Below are positions 59,001-64,000 of a stretch of 64,000 nt of DNA, piece after piece. Position 1 is the stretch's first letter; each line of letters starts with the position of its first letter. Source of the DNA: Anodontia alba (lineage: Eukaryota > Mollusca > Bivalvia > Lucinida > Lucinidae); contig OZ024823.1 in assembly GCA_964016985.1 (NCBI GenBank), positions 131,522,112 to 131,586,111 on the forward strand, read 5' to 3'. Made by a program: the position numbers and the translations under genes. Under the pieces are notes generated by a model, which had not been told where the DNA came from, did not search any database, and worked only from the letters and a program-made list of their open reading frames with translations.

Positions 59001-59681
59001 CTGATTGTCATGGTTTGTTTGCTCTTCCTCTTCGTGTCATTGGTAAGGTAAGTTCTGTGACTGTGGCTACTTCTGGACACCTTTTATTATATTAATTGTG
59101 TGTGCGTGTTGATTGCTCTCTATATGCATTCTTTGTAACATCTATTTACCTTTATTACGGTTGGCGTTAGTGGTGTGTGACGGCATTATAACATGCCTCC
59201 GTACTACATTTTAATGTTGTTTATATCTGCTGTCCTTTGTGCTCATTGAGTCCATTCCGGAACTTTTGAAACTTCATATTGAGGGCCACTGATATGGTTT
59301 ATTTGCTTATTTCGCGAGGTGGTGGTGGCGGAGGGTAGGGACGCGGGGAATGTGTGTGTGTCGGGAGGGTAGGGGGGCGGAGGGGGGGCATGCGTGCGTG
59401 TGCTTCCTTGCTATCAAGGTCATTTATTTTAGAATCTATTCACTACCTTTATTCCTATACTTTGTCATCCCTTCAAGATGTTTTTGTAATAAGTGTGAAA
59501 ATGTACAGACTTGAAAAACCAATATTTAAGTAAAACCTTTCTTGTTGCGACCAAGTGATAGCCTCTCTAACTCTGTCAGCGAGTATAAAACCCATAAGAG
59601 CAGGATGTGATCCGTCCGGTTTAGTATCGTCTATACAATAAACACATAAACCCTCGCTAGATGCTGCACTTCCACTGAAAC
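44555..59681 (-). CDS. MAO: flavin-containing monoamine oxidase, C-terminal four exons (5' part outside)
   Basis: The exons, in gene order, are 59681-59537, 58401-58344, 51183-50974 and 44818-44555. They join in frame to about 225 codons matching the C-terminal part of animal MAO in order and spacing. The enzyme oxidatively deaminates amines on the outer mitochondrial membrane, using FAD bound covalently to a cysteine. That cysteine motif (YSGGCY), the second aromatic-cage Tyr (GYMEGA) and the GERAA motif are present, as is a C-terminal membrane anchor. All splice sites are GT-AG and the phases agree. Intron lengths of about 1.1, 7.2 and 6.2 kb are packed with repeats. No exon for the N-terminal FAD domain was found. 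Confidence 0.85.
44819..45595. other. intron of the monoamine oxidase gene, no features recognised
   Basis: AT-rich intronic DNA after the terminal exon's acceptor. No repeat family was seen. Confidence 0.4.
45596..45745 (-). pseudogene. Penelope-like RT element, small decayed fragment
   Basis: GGGCTCCAATAGGCCTTGTT, AAAGAGTTTATGATATCAAT and AGTTAACATCTATTGA correspond in order to 47840-47990 of the larger element, i.e. the KQGY...FSKFY...EPEFYG region. Many changes. Confidence 0.55.
45754..46014 (-). mobile_element. tRNA-derived SINE, copy 1 (head truncated)
   Basis: It has the same body as the SINE at 50105-50400: TTGAGGTTTTACGGCCCCGT, CAGGCTTAGTCCTC, CTTCTTGAATCAG, AAAGAATGTTACCGACC and the box B region (GGAACTGAACCCACGATCTC). 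The tRNA 5' part with box A is missing. Confidence 0.75.
46507..46645. repeat. ~70-bp tandem duplication
   Basis: AGACATCAAAGGGAAAGAAG, GACGCACTTAAAAGCAACGG and CACCACAA are repeated with few changes. The 154-codon frame across it is repeat-derived. Confidence 0.8.
46833..46852. repeat. poly(G) run
   Basis: About 20 G within a G/T-rich segment (TGTGTGTGTGGGG...). Confidence 0.85.
46860..47180 (-). repeat. R7-related repeat, inverse copy of the 25.4 kb block
   Basis: GTGGCCACAACCTTCGCCC, TTTGTTCAGTCCGCGTGAAG, CTCCGAGAACATAAAAATTA and AACCGACTTACTTAAAAGTC mirror 25430-25760. Confidence 0.6.
47270..47735. repeat. TATAGGTTTT-rich low-complexity zone
   Basis: The word ATATAGGTTTTT and variants recur many times. 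A CGAGCGAAGCGAGCAAGG segment sits at about 47485. CCTCCTAGTGG near the start and GCTAGGAGGCCTG near the end are mirrored and may mark ends of one element. Confidence 0.5.
47760..49080 (-). pseudogene. Penelope-like element reverse transcriptase, frameshifted
   Basis: Read from about 49080 down: [20 protein letters not shown] and [13 protein letters not shown]; a shift; [16 protein letters not shown]; then [20 protein letters not shown] (RT motif with catalytic Asp); a shift; [15 protein letters not shown] and [20 protein letters not shown] (the DD box); [20 protein letters not shown]; a shift; and [20 protein letters not shown] to EPEFYG. This order is characteristic of the Penelope-like RTs common in invertebrates, possibly the Naiad type. 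No GIY-YIG endonuclease was identified. It lies in a monoamine oxidase intron, on the same strand as the gene. Confidence 0.7.
49590..49670 (-). repeat. R7 fragment
   Basis: AAGGTAAGAGAAAAGTACAG, GGAGTGCCACAATCACAAAC and CGCAGCCCTTCCCAGACA are the R7 end block. Confidence 0.65.
49671..50104. other. intronic stretch, nothing recognised
   Basis: AT-rich intron DNA of the monoamine oxidase gene. Confidence 0.35.
50105..50400 (-). mobile_element. tRNA-derived SINE, copy 2 (intact head)
   Basis: On the - strand it begins TGGCCTCGGTGGCTCAGTTG (box A) and continues to GGTCGCGGGTTCAACCCCCG (box B). A 200-bp body ends GGGCCGTAAAACCTCAACAC. Split promoter boxes at tRNA spacing show descent from a tRNA and RNA polymerase III transcription. 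It is about 296 bp. It may belong to a molluscan SINE superfamily, but I cannot assign the core. Confidence 0.8.
50708..50769. repeat. (GT)n microsatellite, interrupted
   Basis: GT units with two CT interruptions, 200 bases downstream (gene sense) of the FAD-motif exon. Confidence 0.9.
50974..51183 (-). CDS. MAO: monoamine oxidase exon with the FAD-cysteine motif
   Basis: Acceptor ATTATTTTCAG, phase 0, 70 codons, then donor AATCAG|GTTTTC. It encodes [60 protein letters not shown] and QAGERAANQ. By family knowledge, Cys in SGGCY carries the covalent FAD. The adjacent Tyr and the Tyr of GYMEG form the aromatic cage facing the substrate. Nothing essential is missing. Confidence 0.92.
51184..51810. 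other. start of the 7.2-kb monoamine oxidase intron region, nothing recognised
   Basis: AT-rich, no exon or known repeat apart from a short duplication (ATCACTCATCCTAGAG/TCACTCATCCTAGAG) near 51588-51607. Confidence 0.35.
51815..51965 (-). repeat. R7 fragment
   Basis: GAATGCCACAATCACAC, GCCACTCCCTGACATCAAG and AGGAAGAGAAAAG match the R7 end block. Confidence 0.55.
51975..53335. repeat. diverged tandem array, units of about 150-180 bp
   Basis: GGCAAAGTCGGAAAATTGGC (52472), GTAAAGTTGAAAGGGGCATA (52650), GGCAAAGTCAAAAGGGGCTT (52791), GGCAAAGTCCGAAAAACGGG (52939) and GGCAAAGTCGAAAGGGGCAT (53094) mark successive units. An earlier set repeats CAGCGGACA-type words every ~170 bases from 52000. Confidence 0.7.
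53335..53580 (-). repeat. R7 unit
   Basis: AAAGGTAAGAGAAAACACCA, ACTCTCTCTTCCCCAAGCGA and CAAATCGCCTCGTAGAA match R7 in reverse orientation. It follows the array directly. Confidence 0.65.
53825..54985 (+). repeat. R7 long copy with three tandem tails
   Basis: CCCCCCGGTGGTTTGAACCC, CGGCGGTTCGGGCCTCAGAC, TTGGCCCGCCGTGGTTCAAC and GCATCGGGACCCAGGGTGGT form a head. Then the TTCTACGAGGCGATTTG ... GCTGCGGTTTGTGATTG tail occurs about three times (54250, 54420, 54720). The hydrophobic frames (60-148 codons) recur with each unit and are not genes. Confidence 0.75.
55185..55990. repeat. cluster of R3 hairpin elements
   Basis: At least four R3 right ends in series (near 55195, 55470, 55620 and 55800), plus a part copy at 55940. 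Each has TGATCAGAC or a variant and GTCTGATCTGGGTCTACAC mirrored around a GC-rich loop. They share one orientation, suggesting local amplification. Confidence 0.7.
56040..56083. repeat. (ATGT)n microsatellite
   Basis: Eleven ATGT units, preceded by a short TA tract at about 55999-56017. Confidence 0.9.
56106..56322. mobile_element. R3 hairpin element, near full length
   Basis: AACCCATTTATGCCGAGTGG at the left and GGATTAGCATAAATGGATAA at the right, with CTGCGGCGTCTGATCTGGGT inside. The first stem half is partly deleted. Confidence 0.6.
56330..57060. other. non-coding intronic stretch
   Basis: AT-rich with short poly-A tracts. No feature was recognised. Confidence 0.35.
57060..58330. repeat. 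tandem repeat, about three units of ~455 bp, ending beside an exon
   Basis: TATATGGGTACGGCGGCCAT (57177), ATATACGGGCAAGCCATATT (57639) and TATATGGGCACGGTGGCCAT (58092) mark the period. GAAGGTCAAGGAGTGACCTT and the CATGTGAC word repeat in step. The right end (TGAGCCAAAGGCTCAGGTGA) reaches to within about 15 bases of the donor site of the 58-bp monoamine oxidase exon. Confidence 0.7.
58344..58401 (-). CDS. MAO: monoamine oxidase exon (58 bp)
   Basis: Acceptor TTCATTTTAG, donor TTACAG|GTGGGC. One base completes the Arg codon, then 19 codons encode [19 protein letters not shown], ending in phase 0. The length and the E-L/C-x-x-Y-A pattern match the corresponding MAO exon. The donor is weak, and a repeat array begins about 15 bases into the intron. 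Confidence 0.8.
58640..59300. repeat. R6 tandem repeat, two diverged units
   Basis: ACTACAGCCGGTGTTATTGC and ATTACGGTTGGCGTTAGTGG, and ATCACGGAGCCCATTCCAAT and CATTGAGTCCATTCCGGAAC, mark two units about 450 bases apart in the short intron between two monoamine oxidase exons. Confidence 0.6.
59537..59681 (-). CDS. MAO: monoamine oxidase exon (first of four seen)
   Basis: Acceptor TTGCACCGCAG, donor CAAGAAAG|GTTTTA. It enters with two bases of a codon and leaves after two bases of an Arg codon. It encodes [20 protein letters not shown], then [20 protein letters not shown] and ITWSQQE. The DDTKPDG...ALMGFILAD run is the hallmark of this part of MAO, in the substrate domain. Confidence 0.85.
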
Positions 59682-60159
59682 CTGCGGTGCAATACAACAT
59701 ATTACAACATAATAAACATATTTGCCACATTCTGGCTAACTCCGCACAATTATACACATGTTTAACATAATATACCTAGTATACACATACTAGATGATTA
59801 ATGGTCACAAGATCGTGCACGATCTAGGTCACCTTGCGGAATGAAGGCACGGGACCTTTATCTTAATGCATAACAAGACTATATAGAGCCTTGAAAGGGT
59901 TCACTATCCCGTTTTGCAAGATATATGTGTACCTTTACTTCAGAATCTCCAATCTCCTCAAATACTTGGCGAAATGCAAAATGACAGTAGAGTGTCGTCG
60001 TCGTCCTACACTGTTTTTCTTCGAAAAATTAAAACCGTATGTCTCCCGTTACAAAATGATAAGTTGCAGCAAGAATGTTTTGTGTAAATTGCATGCATAT
60101 TTGTTAACCCAGATTTGTGTGATAACTGTTTGTCCCTTTAAAGACTGATGGCGTGACAA

Positions 60160-61170
60160 AAAAAGGTAAGAGAAAAGTCCAGGGAGTGCCACAGTCACAA
60201 ACCGCAGCCCTTCCCAGACCCCAAGAGGAAGAGGAAACCGACAAATCTAAACAAGCACAAACCGAACAAACGTACTAAAAGCACTAAGATTAGCTCTCTC
60301 TCCCCCAAGCGAGGTAATCGCAATACTAAAAGGACTGAAAAACAAAATGACACACGGAAAGACATACAACAAATCGCTCGTAAAAACACAAGAACAAAAT
60401 GACACACGAAAGACATACAACAAATCGCCTCGTAGAATAAACCACAAAGCAACAAAGAGTAAGACTAACACCGGGACCACCGCCCCCGAACGGCCAGCAG
60501 AGTAAACCACCGGGGGGGTTTAAAGCACTTTTACAGCTAGCCAACTTCATCCTGGGTCCCGATGCCACTCTTAATCACAACAAGTAAAACAGAAAGCAAA
60601 ATAGGCAGCTGTTGAAGGTGACAAAAATGCTAGCATCACAAAACAACTAGTAAAACAGAAAGCAAAGTGGGCAGCTGTTGAAGACGGTGACCACAATGCT
60701 AGCATCATAACACATAGAGAAAAAACAGAAAGAGCTACAAAGAGTAAGACTAATACCAGGACAACCGCCTTAGAACGGTCAGTAAAGCAAACCACCGGGG
60801 GGTTTAAAGCACTTTCACAGCCAGCTAACTTCACCCTGGGTCCCGATGCCACTCTCAATACAGAAATACATAAAAATTCGGTTCGCATAAAGGCACCCAA
60901 CTCAGTCAATGCATCAAAGCGAAAACATAAAAATCAAATTAATCACTATAATAAACAAAGACGAGTACTCATGGCTAATTCTACTGTATGCCAGAGTAAA
61001 TGAAAACCAATAGTTGAACCACGGCGGGCCAAGCCAAAGACATATCATCAAGCCCCAACCCACTGGTTAAAGTTTTACGAAGAGGCCGTCATTGAGTCTG
61101 AGGCCCGAACCGCCGTCGTGCAATTAAAGAGTGAAGCATAGCCATCAACAATGACAAACCTAAGCCTGAC
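60160..61170 (-). repeat. R7 long copy, inverted relative to 53.8-55.0 kb
   Basis: AAAGGTAAGAGAAAAGTCCA, CACAAACCGCAGCCCTTCCC, AACAAATCGCCTCGTAGAAT, CCACCGGGGGGTTTAAAGCA and CATCAAGCCCCAACCCACTG follow the reverse order of 53825-54985. Short internal duplications (ACACGAAAGACATACAACAA; AACTAGTAAAACAGAAAGCA) are visible. Confidence 0.75.
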
Positions 61171-63265
61171 TGATGGCTCATTCCTAAGTCTGTTGCAGAA
61201 TGTTAACGCCTGACTATCGATGTCTGTGGTCGAGCAAATCGTGGTACTACTTCTTTTCTTTTCTTTTCATTTTTTTTTTTTTTTGCTTCAGATCAACATT
61301 GAGGCCTCTTCTTGATCTCATCATATTGTTTGTGATTATATGTGTTTTGCAATCCAAGTTATATACATTTGGCCAGCAAATTCATTTTAATGTCTTTAAT
61401 AATTGAACTCAGGAACTGATCCAGTCAGATCTACATCGTTGTCAACATCAAATGGAAAGCCAGATAAATATAATTAAACAGCCACAAAAAGAACAGATGG
61501 CAATCAAAATTGGCAACTCTTTCCCAAAAAAGTGGCAACTCTGTTACCCAAAATTAACTGAATATATCTTTAACTTACATAATTGTTAAAAGAAAAACAT
61601 TTGTACGTGAAACACTACAGGACATTTAATAAAAAGTACCACAATGAAAGTACCACGTCAGAACGATCAGTAATAAATTATCGAATGTGTGGGGCTTAAG
61701 CTAGCTTTACGGGATCCGAACCTCGCCCTCAGCTTCCACAGTGGTAAACATATATTTGTTCAGTTTGCCTGGAGGTATTCTAATTTATACATGAACCAAA
61801 ATCAAAAAGACTATAATGAAGCAAACATAAGGACTCAACCAAAACAACCTGTTGAGACACTTGGAGATCCCTGGAGTGTCAAGAACACAACTGGAATACG
61901 TCAGCAAACGAAAACCACCAGCTAAACCCCAGTGGTTCAACTGTCGCAGTATTAGGCGATTGCTGGAGTATTCCTTTGTATATAAATGCTGCCAAACGAT
62001 GTGTTAATTATTTGTTGAAAATTCTAAAAATGCAGGCTACCAGTTTGTGAAAATATGGTACATTATGCTGAAATGTTTTGATAAAGCTGGTATGTCGAAC
62101 AGGGCTACTGGAATAAGAAAGCTTTTGTATTTAAAAGTTATTGGTGTGTGTGTGTGGTAGGGGGGTGGGTTCAAACAGTGAGGAACGAGCAGCAAATTTA
62201 TAATACAGTTTGTAAAAAGAATGAAAGGCTAACATTTATAGGCCTGATACACACGAATAAATCTAAGTTCTAATGTAATTGCTTTTGCAGGATTTAAAAA
62301 TGTATACGAACAAGAGGTGCGTTAAAACTGCATTAAAAGTATGAAATGTAGCTGTGTCTTAGCAGAATTTTGGGCCTCAACTTATGAGTTAAAAATTGAA
62401 AGGTGACGATACAAAGGTAAAGCGAGAATAAGAATGTGTAGAACGTACCAAAAAACAGCTGAAGACAGATTTTATTTCTCATTTGTCTGTAGTACGACAG
62501 AAATATCTGCCGAATGACTTGTGTGCTGTCGTGCTGTATTGACATTTATCTTTGTTCATTTATGTTGTTATTGGCTGGAGGATTTAAGGCAATAAATGAT
62601 TATGTCTTGTCTTCTACTGTGATGATCTACTGTTACGGTAAATAACCCCTTAGCGGCCCAAACAAATATTAGTAATTTTGTGTTGCCTCAGACAGAACTA
62701 AGAACCTTTCAGCGCCTGTTGCAGGCTGTGCTACGTAATTATTTTTAGGTTAGTTTATTCACAAACGGGTTAATTACTTTACTACTAATTATTTACTAAA
62801 ACCGGTTCTGCTATGTTCATTTAGTCTATGTTTCTTGCTTTCGACAGAATCAGTTTTGTTTTGCCTACCACTCAGCCTTCCTCAGAAGTATAGTTTAATA
62901 AATCATATGATATATTTTATGTAATAAATGCGATATAATGCGTTTTTGATAAAGACAGGTGAAAGTAACAATATCCATGTAACATATCATCTGTCGTCGC
63001 CATAACTAAGAGTCAAGAAAATTTACCGAGTTAATATAAGAGCAGATGTCCTGGGTATAGGAAGTACCCACTGATTTGTTCACGTCTTATTCCTGAGAAA
63101 GAGAATGACTGGTACAGAAAGCAACGTTTAACAGTCAATTCATTATATCTTTTTCTCGTATCTCATATTATCCGATTTATCAGATGCACCGCTTTACTAC
63201 ACACACTGGTTTCTGTAGTGAACTTAAGCGTTAGCATTAAACTCAAAAAAAAAATATATATATAT
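61171..63265. other. right-hand stretch without recognised genes
   Basis: A weak R7-like block lies at about 61690-61960 (GGGATCCGAACCTCGCCCTC, TTTGTTCAGTTTGCCTGGAG), and a short GT tract at about 62140. I looked here for earlier monoamine oxidase exons on the - strand and found none. Confidence 0.35.
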
Positions 63266-63410
63266 TTATTTATGAGTAGCATGTGCCAACAAACAGTGAC
63301 TATTCATAACAGTCAAAGATCCAGTGGGTCAATTTTGCTTACCCAAGGACCGGAACGATATACAGCTAAAGCCGTTGTTGAAAGAAGGCTTGTACAATAC
63401 CACTGTAAGC
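63266..63410 (+). other. possible exon, unsupported by homology
   Basis: An open frame encodes SSGSILLTQGPERYTAKAVV and ERRLVQYH and ends at a good donor (CCACT|GTAAGC). Several AG acceptors lie upstream. The family is unknown and there is no matching neighbour exon. Confidence 0.2.
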
Positions 63411-63433
63411 AGACCTATATGTATTGCACTTGA

Positions 63434-64000
63434 GTTATAAAGCGCAATTTTCTACAGAGAACCAGCCGATAATTGTTCCATATTAATTAAAACGACTTTT
63501 TATTCGGGCTGTTACCACTGTTAAGATTGAAATTTTAATGTCTGAAAGTAAAATGTGGACTGCCCGTTGTACATGTATTAAAAATGACCTATGGGTATAC
63601 ATGAAGCAAGAAAGGATATCCGCCTTTTCTTCCTGAGACAAATAATACGTTTCGACCTGAAAGGTTTTCTAATGCCCATGTACGATTGTCAATGCTATTT
63701 ATCTGGAGTTTTGCAGAAATAGATTAACTTTGAAAAAAAAAAAAGTTTAGTTGTGTATCTAATATGGCCGCTACTTACAATGATGAACAGACATGTTTAG
63801 AAACGTTCACTTTCTGTTTTAAATGATATGGTTTAACATGTAGCAAGCACTGCTTAAAAGTTAGTGGAATGGTTTCATTCGCACTGAGACGTTTTAAATT
63901 TTTAAGGTTTCGTAAAATTGTAAAGTAAAAGGCTTGCTATTTACCACTGTAAAACGTCTTTGCCAAAACTGATCTTATAGAAAAACGCTAGTTAGGAACA
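63434..64000. other. window end, nothing recognised
   Basis: AT-rich, no exon or repeat seen. Confidence 0.35.

Noticed and set aside
1..64000. CRISPR array, operons or prophage
   Set aside because: The regular repeats here are satellites and transposable elements. Introns, mariner, LINE and SINE sequences show this to be animal nuclear DNA.

Overview
This is eukaryotic nuclear DNA, most likely from a bivalve mollusc. The evidence is: long introns with GT/AG splice sites, a recognisable animal monoamine oxidase gene split over at least four small exons, AT-rich sequence crowded with microsatellites, and a load of LINE, mariner, Penelope-like, tRNA-SINE and short inverted-repeat elements of the sort common in bivalve genomes. 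The species cannot be named from the sequence. There are no operons, bacterial genes or CRISPR arrays. Most open frames in the window are repeat-derived and are not listed as genes.

Host genes. (1) On the + strand, four exons at 26474-26600, 32166-32225, 36039-36214 and 40545-40703 join with matching phases at all three junctions. They give a complete 173-residue protein with an N-terminal hydrophobic signal or anchor segment; I do not recognise the family. A paralogous last exon, about two thirds identical over 46 residues, ends at 1073, so a second member of the family runs in from the left edge. (2) On the - strand, the last four coding exons of a flavin-containing monoamine oxidase lie at 59681-59537, 58401-58344, 51183-50974 and 44818-44555. 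They include the FAD-linking cysteine motif and the C-terminal membrane anchor. Earlier exons were not found and should lie to the right.

Mobile DNA by region. 0.4-5 kb: short inverted-repeat elements. 10-19.5 kb: two related endonuclease/RT LINEs, one nested in the other. The inner one (A) has a canonical 2A ribosome-skipping motif near the start of its ORF. The outer one (B) has a decayed copy of that motif and is cut by an 11-bp target-site duplication. 23.9-25.4 kb: a 78-bp tandem repeat. 27.2-27.9 kb: a decayed LINE tail. 37.75-40.15 kb: a mariner with a partial second mariner, both inside a split palindromic element. 45.6-50.4 kb: Penelope-like RT fragments and two tRNA-derived SINEs. 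52-61 kb: several tandem or inverted repeat arrays in and beside the monoamine oxidase introns. A 280-bp palindromic element (called R1 here) occurs about 17 times, whole or in part.

The two host loci are separate and on opposite strands, and nothing shows that they work together. All boundaries and copy counts were read by eye. Intron contents beyond the listed repeats are unresolved, and small exons of other genes may have been missed.
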